DNA from: Deltaproteobacteria bacterium UBA5329 | Lineage (GTDB): Bacteria > Desulfobacterota > Syntrophorhabdia > Syntrophorhabdales > Syntrophorhabdaceae | Assembly: GCA_002408185.1 (NCBI GenBank) | Contig: DHQV01000069.1 | Coordinates: 26,202-51,889 of the forward strand | Direction of reading: 5' to 3' | DNA length: 25,688 nt | Part shown: positions 9,274 through 17,421 of the stretch, piece after piece | Layout of the letters: every line of letters starts with the position of its first letter | How positions within the stretch are numbered: position 1 is the first letter of the stretch | Made by a program: the position numbers and the translations under genes | The notes under the pieces: generated by a model | The model's database searches: none | What the model saw: the letters and a program-made list of their open reading frames with translations, nothing else | Told to the model about the DNA's origin: nothing

Positions 9274-9693
9274 TCAAGTCCTGGTTAACGCGGACTTGCG
9301 TTTTTCATCCGTCCAATCGAGCGCCCCCCGCTTCCACAGGTACGCAAGTGCGATCATGAGAACGAAGACAAACACTAGGAAAGCGATATAGCCGGGCAGC
9401 CCCAGTTCCCTGACTGAAAGCGCCCAGGCGAACATGAATAGTGCCTCGGCATCGAAGATGACGAAAAACATGGCAACGAGATAGTATTTTACGTGAAAGC
9501 GCAACTGAGGGACGGCTGTAAGGGGCATTCCGGATTCGTACGGCTCACCCGCCACACGACCCTCATGTCTTTCGCCGAGAAAGAATGACACAGTTATCAT
9601 CGCCGCAACGATGGCCACCACGCAGCAAAAAAAGAAGAGTAGAGGCCAAAAACAATACACTTCAAGACCCAAGATCACCTCACAGTTTCTCAA
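9274..9693 (-). CDS. nuoA: NADH-quinone oxidoreductase subunit A
   Basis: First gene of the operon and a small three-helix membrane subunit. The hallmark FHVKYYLVAMFFVIFDAEALFMFAWA is partly visible as FYLVAMFFVIFD-type sequence in the middle helix, and GALDWTDEKR closes the protein as in E. coli. The start is not obvious, because no ATG opens the frame. The outermost candidate is a TTG at 9693 without a clear ribosome site. A TTG at 9672 has GAGG 5 bases upstream and would give a 132-residue protein beginning at the first hydrophobic helix. The outer limit is given here. Confidence 0.92.
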   Translation of the reverse strand: MRNCEVILGLEVYCFWPLLFFFCCVVAIVAAMITVSFFLGERHEGRVAGEPYESGMPLTAVPQLRFHVKYYLVAMFFVIFDAEALFMFAWALSVRELGLPGYIAFLVFVFVLMIALAYLWKRGALDWTDEKRKSALTRT

Positions 9694-10042
9694 AGCCGCT
9701 GTCGTTCACGACGAACCATGCCCGATCCTTCGCCCTATTCCATGAAAGACGCTAATGCACCTCGCTGGTACCGTCAACCCGCGATACCCTGTGCCGTACG
9801 TAATCCTGCCACCATCGCGTGTCCAAGCACCGCCGTCCTATCCGTGCCCTTGAAACTTCACAAGCACCGCCTTAGGTTCATTTGAGCAAGACGAGCCATT
9901 ATTCGAGCTCACGATATGGAGGTTTGATTGGTGGAACCTCGTCATTCCATCAGACGGCATATACGGGACAGGTGCTCTCTGCCCCGCAACATCGATCGTG
10001 AAAACACCGCGTTTTCATTCAATGACCTTCAGGAGAATTACC
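9694..10042. other. Divergent intergenic region between nuoA and transketolase
   Basis: About 350 bases that should hold the promoters of two divergent operons. No gene, tRNA or convincing regulatory RNA was seen. A short inverted repeat, GAGGTT at 9919-9924 and AACCTC at 9935-9940, and a compact hairpin GTCGT-TC-ACGAC at 9701-9712 just upstream of nuoA are the only symmetric elements noted. No good plus-strand -35/-10 pair was found for the transketolase operon. The region is not obviously AT-rich. Confidence 0.6.
9749..9777 (-). promoter_or_regulatory. Weak candidate sigma-70 promoter for the nuo operon
   Basis: On the minus strand TTGACG (9777-9772, five of six matches to the -35 consensus) is followed after 17 bases by TAGCGT (9754-9749), a poor -10. 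It would start transcription about 50 bases before nuoA. The -10 is too weak to be confident, but this is the best pair seen on that side. Confidence 0.25.
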
Positions 10043-11881
10043 ATGAATGACAGACCGGCCAGGGAATACCTGGAAAAGCTGGCTAAACTGATCCGGTACT
10101 ACATCCTTGCATCGACGACCAGGGCGGGTTCCGGCCATCCCACCTCATCGCTGTCGGCCACGGACCTGATGACCGGGCTTCTCTTCGGCGGGACGTTCCG
10201 GTTCGACGCTCCCCATCCGGCTAACCCGAACAACGACCGGATCATCTTTTCGAAAGGCCATGCCTCTCCTTTGTTTTACGCGATGTGGGCCGCTGCCGGA
10301 CAGGTATCCTTCGACGAGCTCATGACCTTGAGGCAATTCGGAAGCCGCCTCGAGGGCCATCCGGTCGTGGCCTTCCCGTACACGGAGGCGTCGACAGGCT
10401 CCCTTGGGCAGGGACTTGCAATAGGCTTGGGGATGGCCCTCAATGGAAAATACCTCGACAAGCTGCCGTACCGCACCTATGTGCTCTTAGGAGACAGCGA
10501 AATGACCGAAGGGTCACAGTGGGAGACCATCCAGCTCGCGGCGCATTACAAGCTCAATAACCTTATCGGGATTATCGATGTGAACCGCCTGGGCCAGCGG
10601 GGGGAGACCATGTACGGACATAACCTCAAGGCTTACGAGGAGCGCATCGCGCCGTTCGGCTGGGAGACCATGTGCATCGACGGTCACAACCTGGATGAGA
10701 TCGTCGATGCGTATGAAAAAGCCCGGTCCCTGGTGGACAAGCCCGTTATGATAATCGCCAGGACCATCAAGGGCAAAGGTGTCTCCTTCCTCGAGGATAA
10801 GGACGGCTGGCATGGCAAGGCGATCAGTGAAGAACAGTTCGAACAGGCGATGCAGGAGATGGGGGCCGTTGACAGATCTCTCGCCGGAAAGATAGGGCCC
10901 CCGGATGATGTGAAGCCCGAGGCGGTCCATGCGCGGAACATCGCTGAGCCTGATTATGCGGTCGAAACCCCTGTGGCAACCCGAAGGGCTTATGGCAATG
11001 CCCTCAAAAGGATCGCAGACGGATTTCCCAATATCGTGGCACTCGACGGGGAGGTCAGCAATTCCACATACTCGGAGATCTTTCAGGAGGCGTATCCCGA
11101 GCGATTCTTCGAGATGTACATAGCGGAGCAGAATATGATGGGTGCGGCCGCGGGTCTTGCAGCCCGCGGAAAGATTCCGTTCGTTTCTACCTTTGCGGCA
11201 TTTCTAACGCGATGCTTCGACCAGATCAGGATGAATCAGTATTCGAAAAGCAATGTCAAGATCTCGGGTTCGCACGCCGGTGTATCCATAGGACAGGACG
11301 GCCCTTCCCAGATGGGCCTTGAAGATATCGCCATGTTCCGGACCCTGCTCGACGGTGTTGTCCTGTATCCCAGTGATGCCGTGTCTACCGAGAGGCTCAT
11401 CGAGCAGGCCGCGGCGCATAAAGGGGTTGTCTATATCCGCACGACCAGGATGAATGTGCCCATCCTTTATAAGATGGACGACGAGTTTACCATAGGCGGA
11501 AGCAAAGTCCTACGCATACACAACAAAGACCGTGTCACGATCGTTGCGGCCGGGGTCGCAGTCTTCGAGGCCCTCGCCGCATACGAGGCGCTGAAAGAAG
11601 AAGGCATCATGGTCCGGGTTATAGACCTGTACAGCATCAAGCCCATAGATGTTGTAACCCTGCGCGAGGTGGCACAGGCGACGGGGACGATCATTACCGT
11701 AGAGGACCATTATGCTGAAGGCGGCCTGGGAGAAGCGGTCAAGAGCGCGACAGACGATACCGTGTCCGTTCACATCCTTGCGGTGCGAAAGGTGCCGGTG
11801 AGCGGCAAACCGCAGGAATTGCTCGATCATGAAGAAATTTCCCGGGGTGCTATCATCCGGAAAGTAAAGGAGGTTATATGA
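10043..11881 (+). CDS. tkt: Transketolase, short animal-like form
   Basis: Thiamine-diphosphate enzyme that moves two-carbon units between sugar phosphates in the pentose phosphate pathway; cytoplasmic dimer. The frame opens at a GTG (9998), but the ATG at 10043 has AGGAG about 7 bases upstream and begins the conserved N-terminal helix, giving 612 residues. Visible motifs are GSGHPTS (His32), KGH (residues 71-73), EGHPV (His106), the ThDP/Mg motif GDSEMTEG at 150-157 with downstream Asn-Asn, and the catalytic Glu362 in YIAEQNM. Length and wording (for example GSHAGVSIGQDGPSQM) resemble vertebrate transketolase (about 623 residues) more than the 660-residue E. coli type. It overlaps the transaldolase gene by ATGA. 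Confidence 0.95.
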   Translation: MNDRPAREYLEKLAKLIRYYILASTTRAGSGHPTSSLSATDLMTGLLFGGTFRFDAPHPANPNNDRIIFSKGHASPLFYAMWAAAGQVSFDELMTLRQFGSRLEGHPVVAFPYTEASTGSLGQGLAIGLGMALNGKYLDKLPYRTYVLLGDSEMTEGSQWETIQLAAHYKLNNLIGIIDVNRLGQRGETMYGHNLKAYEERIAPFGWETMCIDGHNLDEIVDAYEKARSLVDKPVMIIARTIKGKGVSFLEDKDGWHGKAISEEQFEQAMQEMGAVDRSLAGKIGPPDDVKPEAVHARNIAEPDYAVETPVATRRAYGNALKRIADGFPNIVALDGEVSNSTYSEIFQEAYPERFFEMYIAEQNMMGAAAGLAARGKIPFVSTFAAFLTRCFDQIRMNQYSKSNVKISGSHAGVSIGQDGPSQMGLEDIAMFRTLLDGVVLYPSDAVSTERLIEQAAAHKGVVYIRTTRMNVPILYKMDDEFTIGGSKVLRIHNKDRVTIVAAGVAVFEALAAYEALKEEGIMVRVIDLYSIKPIDVVTLREVAQATGTIITVEDHYAEGGLGEAVKSATDDTVSVHILAVRKVPVSGKPQELLDHEEISRGAIIRKVKEVI

Positions 11882-12744
11882 GACCCGCCGGACTTGAAAC
11901 AAAGATCTTCATCGATGGAGGTAACCCGGAAGAGACCAGGGAGATCATAGGCCTCCTCGGTTTTCTCGACGGACAGACAACGAACCCGACACTCTTGTCG
12001 AAAAACCCCGAAGCGCGGGAAAGACTGGGCGAGGGCGAGAGATTTTGCCCGTCGGAGCTCCTCACGTTCTATAAAAAAGTGGTTCAGGAGTTGTCGGTGA
12101 TGATGCCCAAAGGCTCTATATCCGTCGAGGTATATGCGGTACCGTCAACGCAGGCGAAGGACATGCTCGAGCAGGGAAAAGAGATGTTCTCGTGGATACC
12201 GAACGCCCACGTAAAGTTCCCGACGTCGCATGAAGGGCTCACAGCGGCAAGCCAGGCCCTGAAGGAAAGCCTCCGGATAAACATGACGCTCTGTTTCTCG
12301 CAAAGCCAGGCCGCCGCGGTCTATGCCGCGACGAGAGGGGCAAAACAGGGCGATGTCTATGTCTCCCCGTTTATCGGCCGCCTCGATGACAGGGGTGAGA
12401 ACGGGATGGATGTCGTTGCCAATATCCTGAAAATGTACCGTTCGGGCGACGGGCACGTGGAGGTCCTGACTGCCAGCGTTCGTTCGTACGATCATCTTAT
12501 GTATGCACTCAAGCTCGGCTCGGACATTATTACGGCTCCGTATGCCATCCTCAAGGAATGGGGGCAGAAAGGCCTTCCCCTGCCAGCCGAAGATTACGTT
12601 TATAATGCGCGGGACCTGGAACCCATCCCCTACCAGGAGATCGATCTTGGGAAACTGTGGCAGAATTACGATATCACCCATGACCTTACGGCGAAAGGAA
12701 TGGAAAAATTCTCTTCGGACTGGGATTCGCTCATAACGGGATAA
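11878..12744 (+). CDS. tal: Transaldolase family protein
   Basis: Class I aldolase of the transaldolase family, 288 residues, expected to transfer dihydroxyacetone units from sedoheptulose-7-phosphate to glyceraldehyde-3-phosphate. Key elements are the early Asp13 in FIDGGN, the DGQTTNPTLLS loop (residues 31-41), the Schiff-base lysine Lys113 in HVKFPTSHEG, INMTLCFSQSQA (134-145) and YVSPFIGRLDD (161-171). It is longer than the short fructose-6-phosphate aldolase/MipB type (about 215-220 residues); the extra length lies in an insert at about residues 43-75 and a C-terminal tail. The start overlaps the transketolase stop, implying coupled translation and supporting transaldolase activity over aldolase activity. 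Confidence 0.9.
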   Translation: MRPAGLETKIFIDGGNPEETREIIGLLGFLDGQTTNPTLLSKNPEARERLGEGERFCPSELLTFYKKVVQELSVMMPKGSISVEVYAVPSTQAKDMLEQGKEMFSWIPNAHVKFPTSHEGLTAASQALKESLRINMTLCFSQSQAAAVYAATRGAKQGDVYVSPFIGRLDDRGENGMDVVANILKMYRSGDGHVEVLTASVRSYDHLMYALKLGSDIITAPYAILKEWGQKGLPLPAEDYVYNARDLEPIPYQEIDLGKLWQNYDITHDLTAKGMEKFSSDWDSLITG

Positions 12745-12757
12745 AGAGGTCAAAGGC

Positions 12758-14311
12758 ATGGAAACAAAGGACCAGCAGGACGAGATCTACGGCCGCTTTC
12801 TTCAGGTATGCGACATCCCCCGGGAATCGGTGCATGTAAAACCGTTTACGATGGTCATCTTCGGGGGTGCCGGGGACCTGACGCGGCGGAAGCTCCTCCC
12901 GTCACTTTTCCAGCTTTACACAAAGAAAGAACTGCCGAAGGATTTTTCCATACTCGTTTTTGACAGGCTAGACATGGGTTTCGATGAGTATTGCGACATG
13001 ATGCAGAAGTCGTTTGAAACCTTGAGGCACGAGGTCCCCGACGAAAGGGAATGGGGGCGTTTTTTGCGTCATATTCACTATTTTTCGGGACTTTTCGAGG
13101 AAGATACCACGTACAGAAGACTTGGCGAAGAGGTAAAGGGAACGCATAGCCAGGGGCCGGAAGGTGAAAGGCAGATCGTGTACTACATGGCCGTACCGCC
13201 CGATGCCGCGCCGCTCATCGTCGGGAAGCTGAAAGAACACAGTCTTTGCAAATATTTGCGCAGCATCCGGATCGTCATGGAGAAGCCCTTTGGGCGCGAT
13301 CACGATTCGGCGGCGGAGCTGAACAGGGTCCTTACCGATGCCTTTGACGAACGCCAGATATACAGGATCGACCATTACCTTGCCAGGGATCCGGTCCAGA
13401 ATATTATCTTCTTCCATTTTTCCAACACGATCTTCGAAGAAATATGGAGCCGTCACTTTGTCGATAATGTGCAGATAACCGTTGCAGAGGACATAGGCAT
13501 CGGGCACAGGGGCATTTTTTACGAGCACGCCGGTGTGGTGCGCGACATTGTGCAAAATCATATGATGCAGCTTCTCGGGCTCATCGCGATGGACCCCCCC
13601 AGCGGCTTCGATGCCAATTTTATCCGGGACGAGAAGCTCAAGGTCATGCGCTCCATCCGGCCGATGGACGAATCGTACATCGACAATTGCACGGTAAAAG
13701 GCCAGTACGGGCCCGGCATCGTCGATGGGGTGCCTGTGCCGGGTTACAGGCAAGAGGCGGACGTATCGCTCGAGTCCGATCAGGCTACCTTCTTTGCGGC
13801 AAAACTATATATCGATAATCTGCGGTGGGCGGGCGTACCCTTTTTTATAAGGACCGGCAAGCGAATGCCGACGCTGGTGACGGAGATCTGCATCGAGCTG
13901 AAACGACTTCCCTTGAGGCTTTTTGGCCGAACATGCGACGCGCTCAACCCGAACGTCGTGAGATTGACAATACAGCCGGACGAAAAGATCTCGCTGGGTT
14001 TCGGCGTGAAATACCCATTTTCCACCAACCAGATATATTACGTAAATATGGTTTTCAGCTATGCCGCCACCTTCAAGGTTGAACTCCGCAAGCCTTATGA
14101 ACGGCTTCTCGTGGATATCCTGAAGGGCGATCTCACACTTTTCGTGCGGGAGGACGAGATCGAGGCAATGTGGAGGGTCGTCGATCCCATTATCAGGAGG
14201 TGGGAATCACAGAAACCACCCGATCTCCCGAACTACCGGGCAGGAACGTGGGGGCCGCCTGCCGCCGTAGCGCTCCTCGAGAGGGAAGGCCGCAAGTGGA
14301 ATACTGCATGA
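12758..14311 (+). CDS. zwf: Glucose-6-phosphate 1-dehydrogenase
   Basis: Catalyses the first, NADP-reducing step of the oxidative pentose phosphate pathway. The 517-residue length is typical. The N-terminal dinucleotide fold shows FGGAGDLTRRKLLPSL (residues 35-50), and the family MEKPFGRD is at 174-181. The substrate signature reads RIDHYLARDPVQN (203-215), with the catalytic His268 in VQNHMMQLL. Oddity: the near-invariant lysine of DHYLGK (Lys205 in human) is Arg210, encoded AGG, and the neighbouring Glu is Asp. The rest of the protein looks intact. It lies 13 bases after the transaldolase gene, with GAGG 8 bases before the ATG. Confidence 0.93.
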   Translation: METKDQQDEIYGRFLQVCDIPRESVHVKPFTMVIFGGAGDLTRRKLLPSLFQLYTKKELPKDFSILVFDRLDMGFDEYCDMMQKSFETLRHEVPDEREWGRFLRHIHYFSGLFEEDTTYRRLGEEVKGTHSQGPEGERQIVYYMAVPPDAAPLIVGKLKEHSLCKYLRSIRIVMEKPFGRDHDSAAELNRVLTDAFDERQIYRIDHYLARDPVQNIIFFHFSNTIFEEIWSRHFVDNVQITVAEDIGIGHRGIFYEHAGVVRDIVQNHMMQLLGLIAMDPPSGFDANFIRDEKLKVMRSIRPMDESYIDNCTVKGQYGPGIVDGVPVPGYRQEADVSLESDQATFFAAKLYIDNLRWAGVPFFIRTGKRMPTLVTEICIELKRLPLRLFGRTCDALNPNVVRLTIQPDEKISLGFGVKYPFSTNQIYYVNMVFSYAATFKVELRKPYERLLVDILKGDLTLFVREDEIEAMWRVVDPIIRRWESQKPPDLPNYRAGTWGPPAAVALLEREGRKWNTA

Positions 14312-14406
14312 CCGGGACCGTCCTGAATAGCACGGAAGATAGGGCGTATGACCGGAACGCCGTCGGCCCCAGGGAGCCCGGATCTCACAGGGAAGGGCAG
14401 ATATGA
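14308..14406 (+). CDS. Possible 32-codon small ORF between zwf and rpe
   Basis: An ATG at 14308 overlaps the zwf stop as ATGA, and the frame stays open for 32 codons to a TGA at 14404-14406 that overlaps the rpe ATG, again as ATGA. The peptide would begin MTGTVLNSTEDRAYDRN and be hydrophilic with no recognisable domain or membrane segment. No clear ribosome site precedes it. It fills nearly all of the only sizeable gap in the cassette. It could be a coupling leader that carries ribosomes from zwf to rpe, or a chance frame. Conservation of the frame in relatives is the deciding test. Confidence 0.25.
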   Translation: MTGTVLNSTEDRAYDRNAVGPREPGSHREGQI

Positions 14407-15050
14407 AGATAGTCCCCGCCATCCTTGCCGAAGACCTGGACAGTTTTGTGGAGCGTGTGCGCCAGGCGGAGCGGTTTTCAGATTATATCCAGATAGACAT
14501 CACGGACGGTAAATTTGTGGATACCCGGAGCATGGACCCGGGCCTTATAGATACCATAGACCTGACCATCCCCTTCGAAGTGCATCTTATGGTGCAGCAA
14601 CCACTGCTGTCTCTCAGAGCCATTCAGAGCCCTTCCCTGAAGAAAGCCATATTTCACGCAGAGGCGCCTGGAGATCCCTTGAAATTTATCAAAGAGGCGA
14701 GCGGAAGGGGACTTGCGACGGGGCTTGCCATAAAACCTGAAACTTCTCTCGACAGTATTGCGAAACTGGTTCCCTATGTCGACGGTCTGTTATTTCTCAC
14801 CGTTGACCCGGGACGTTACGGCAGCCCGTTCAAACCCGAGGTGATGAAAAAACTGATGTCAGCCCGACAGAGATTTCCGGATACCACGATCGGGGCCGAC
14901 GGGGGTGTCTCGCTCGAGAATCTCCGGGCCTTTTACGATGCCGGCGTCGATTACGTCTGCATAGGCAGCAGGATATTCCTCGAGGGGAAGCCGGAGGAGA
15001 AATATAGACGGTTTAATGGATACAATACTCGGCTGTCGAGGTCGAAATGA
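14403..15050 (+). CDS. rpe: Ribulose-phosphate 3-epimerase-like protein
   Basis: A 215-residue TIM-barrel protein of the ribulose-5-phosphate/xylulose-5-phosphate epimerase family. The order of family motifs is kept: VPAILAEDLDSF (usually PSILSADF), IQIDITDGKFVD (usually HVDVMDGxFVP), FEVHLMV, VDPGRYGSPF (usually VEPGFGGQ) and GADGGVSLENL. Of the four expected metal ligands, Asp32, His61 and Asp166 are present, but the first histidine is Gln30. The loop serine near residue 9-10 is also replaced by Ala. It is therefore either a divergent epimerase or a family member with another substrate. GGAAGGG lies 5 bases before the ATG. Location in a pentose phosphate cassette favours epimerase. Confidence 0.8.
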   Translation: MKIVPAILAEDLDSFVERVRQAERFSDYIQIDITDGKFVDTRSMDPGLIDTIDLTIPFEVHLMVQQPLLSLRAIQSPSLKKAIFHAEAPGDPLKFIKEASGRGLATGLAIKPETSLDSIAKLVPYVDGLLFLTVDPGRYGSPFKPEVMKKLMSARQRFPDTTIGADGGVSLENLRAFYDAGVDYVCIGSRIFLEGKPEEKYRRFNGYNTRLSRSK

Positions 15051-15101
15051 TGCGCTTTTTACCCTTGATCACAGTTCCTCAAAACAAGGAGTGTCATAGC
15101 C

Positions 15102-17390
15102 ATGGATGAAGCCCCTGAAAAACTTTCAGTATGGTGGAAACGATCGGTCCTGCTTATAGTGGCCGTTTGCTTCGTGGTCCTGATATGGGTCGCTATTACA
15201 TCGTATACCAACGAGCCCCCGATCCCCGAAAAGGTAATTGACAGCTCCGGACATGTTATCTTCACGAACGAGACCATCCTTGCCGGACAGGAGGTTTTTC
15301 TCAAAAATGGGCTGATGCAAAACGGCAGCATTTGGGGCCATGGCGCTTACCTCGGGCCGGATTTTTCGGCTGAATATCTCCACACGCTTTCAGTCGATGC
15401 CGCCGATGGCATATCCCGTCAGAGATACGGACGCGGCATATCTGAGCTTCGAGACGATGAGCGCACCATCATCACCGCACTCACGGCCCGGCTGCTCAAG
15501 GAAAACCGCTATGATGCAAAGACGGGAAGGCTCCTGTTCACACCGGAGGAGGCATTTTCCTATCAGAACCAGAAAGTGAAATGGAAGAATTACTTTACGG
15601 AAAAACGTGTGAACAGAGGCCTCTCGCACGAGGCCATATCGGACTTGAGCGAGATTGAGAAGCTCACCGCATTTTTCGCATGGACCGCCTGGGCATCCAT
15701 CGCCAACCGGCCCGGAAAGGATTACTCGTATACGAACAATTTTCCCTACGAACCGATGGCAGGCAACAGGCCGACCGCCCAGACCATCCTGTGGAGCGCA
15801 CTGAGCCTCATTACCCTGCTCGCGGGGACGGCGGCGGTCCTTTTTTCTTTTGGAAAGTTCGGATATCTTGGCTGGAAGGGCAGAAAAGAACATATACATC
15901 CCCGGATGCTTCCCGGCGTACCGAGCGAAACGCAGCTGGCCACCATAAAATACTTCGCGGTCGCCGCACTGCTCTTTTTCGTGCAGGTGAACGTCGGCGC
16001 TGCGACGGCCCATTTCCGTGCCGATCCGTCGAGCTTTTACCATCTGGACCTGTCTGTCCTCTTCCCGAGCAACCTGACCAGGACATGGCACATCCAACTC
16101 GCTATCCTGTGGGTCACGACGGCATGGATCGCAGGAGGCCTTTTTCTCGCGTCATCCCTAGGATCGGGCACACCGGGAAGGCAAAAACTGGGCGTCGACC
16201 TCCTTTTCTGGGCGCTTGTGATCGTCGTTTTCGGCAGCCTCCTGGGCGAAATGGCCGGGATCCGCCAATTGCTCGGCCGGGCCTGGTTCTGGTTCGGGCA
16301 CCAGGGCTGGGAATACCTTGACCTGGGCCGGGGATGGCAGGTGGTCCTCGTAGTGGGCCTCGTTTTCTGGATAATCCTGATCATCAGGGAGGCGGCGGGA
16401 TCGTTGAAAGACCCCGTAAATAAGGAGATCACCACGGCATTCCTTGTCACGACGGCGGCGATCCCTCTTTTTTACCTGCCTGCCTTTTTCTTTACCGGCA
16501 AGAGCAATTTCACGGTCGTCGACAACTGGCGTTTCTGGATCATACACCTGTGGGTGGAAGGCTTTTTCGAATTGTCTGCCACAACGATGGTCGCCGTCCT
16601 GTTTTACAGGCTTGACATGATCACCCGCCAGACGGCTCTGAGGATCATCTACCTCGATGCGATCCTTTTTCTTGGAGCCGGCATCGTAGGAACGGGACAT
16701 CACTGGTACTGGACCGGGCAAACGAACTTCAGCCTCGCACTTTCCGCGATGTTCTCGGCGGGGGAGGTCGTCCCGCTTACCCTTCTTACCCTCGATGCAT
16801 GGGATTTTATAAAATTGGGCCGGGGGAGGTGTGACGTCTGTGGCAAAGAGATCCTGATACCGCATCGCTGGACCTTCTATTTCCTGATGTCGGTCGGTTT
16901 CTGGAATTTCGTGGGGGCGGGAATATTCGGTTTTCTCATCAACCTCCCTATCGTAAGCTACTTTGAGGTAGGCACGGTGCTGACACCGAATCATGCGCAC
17001 TCGGCCTTTATGGGCGTCTTCGGTATGCTCGGGGTCTCGTTCATCGTTTTTGCGCTAAGGCAGGTATCGACAGACGTGCAATGGGCACGTATCGAAAAAT
17101 ATATCAAGGTCTCATTCTTCGGTTTGAACATTGGCCTCGCCCTCATGGTCCTCATGAACCTCTTTCCCGAAGGTGTGATCCAGTTTCTCGATGTCCTGAA
17201 CAACGGCTACTGGCATGCACGAAGCGCGGCATTCCAGGAGCAGCCCCTGATCCATTTCCTCGAATGGTTCCGGATGCCTGCGGATCTGATCTTCATTTTC
17301 CTAGGAGTCTTGCCGCTCACAATTGCCGCAGTGATCGCCTATGCCGGTATCCGTAACGCAAGGAGTAGATTGATGGGCGCCGGGGGGTGA
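15102..17390 (+). CDS. norZ: Quinol-dependent nitric oxide reductase (single-subunit qNOR)
   Basis: Membrane enzyme (also called norB) reducing two NO to N2O with electrons from quinol. At 762 residues it has the qNOR layout: one N-terminal helix (about 14-34), a large periplasmic domain (35-225) with EVFLKNGLMQNGSIWGHGAY, then about 13 helices. Catalytic residues are intact: His482 and Glu486 in HLWVEGFFE and His533-His534 in GTGHHWYW for FeB, and His631 and His633 in NHAHSAFMG for the hemes; His304 in TAHFRAD is the likely second low-spin heme ligand. The paired histidines argue against an NO dismutase. Unusual is a CDVCG motif (Cys577, Cys580) in a loop. AAGGAG lies 10 bases before the ATG. 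Confidence 0.95.
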   Translation: MDEAPEKLSVWWKRSVLLIVAVCFVVLIWVAITSYTNEPPIPEKVIDSSGHVIFTNETILAGQEVFLKNGLMQNGSIWGHGAYLGPDFSAEYLHTLSVDAADGISRQRYGRGISELRDDERTIITALTARLLKENRYDAKTGRLLFTPEEAFSYQNQKVKWKNYFTEKRVNRGLSHEAISDLSEIEKLTAFFAWTAWASIANRPGKDYSYTNNFPYEPMAGNRPTAQTILWSALSLITLLAGTAAVLFSFGKFGYLGWKGRKEHIHPRMLPGVPSETQLATIKYFAVAALLFFVQVNVGAATAHFRADPSSFYHLDLSVLFPSNLTRTWHIQLAILWVTTAWIAGGLFLASSLGSGTPGRQKLGVDLLFWALVIVVFGSLLGEMAGIRQLLGRAWFWFGHQGWEYLDLGRGWQVVLVVGLVFWIILIIREAAGSLKDPVNKEITTAFLVTTAAIPLFYLPAFFFTGKSNFTVVDNWRFWIIHLWVEGFFELSATTMVAVLFYRLDMITRQTALRIIYLDAILFLGAGIVGTGHHWYWTGQTNFSLALSAMFSAGEVVPLTLLTLDAWDFIKLGRGRCDVCGKEILIPHRWTFYFLMSVGFWNFVGAGIFGFLINLPIVSYFEVGTVLTPNHAHSAFMGVFGMLGVSFIVFALRQVSTDVQWARIEKYIKVSFFGLNIGLALMVLMNLFPEGVIQFLDVLNNGYWHARSAAFQEQPLIHFLEWFRMPADLIFIFLGVLPLTIAAVIAYAGIRNARSRLMGAGG

Positions 17391-17421
17391 GTCTTTGCGT
17401 GCTGCGCAGGAAAAGCCGCTG

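Noticed and set aside
12968..13753. 261-codon open frame antisense to zwf
   Set aside because: zwf motifs on the plus strand are unambiguous over the whole span, and the antisense product has no recognisable domain.
15065..15078. FNR/DNR-like half-site TTGAT upstream of the NO reductase gene
   Set aside because: The second half (GTTCC) does not match, and the site is too close to the ATG for an activator-dependent promoter.
16158..17000. 280-codon open frame antisense to the NO reductase gene
   Set aside because: The product is highly charged, the mirror image of hydrophobic helices on the real strand, and has no ribosome site.
15102..17390. NO dismutase instead of NO reductase
   Set aside because: Both histidines of the GTGHH motif and the HLWVEG glutamate are intact, whereas dismutases are known for altered residues at the FeB site.
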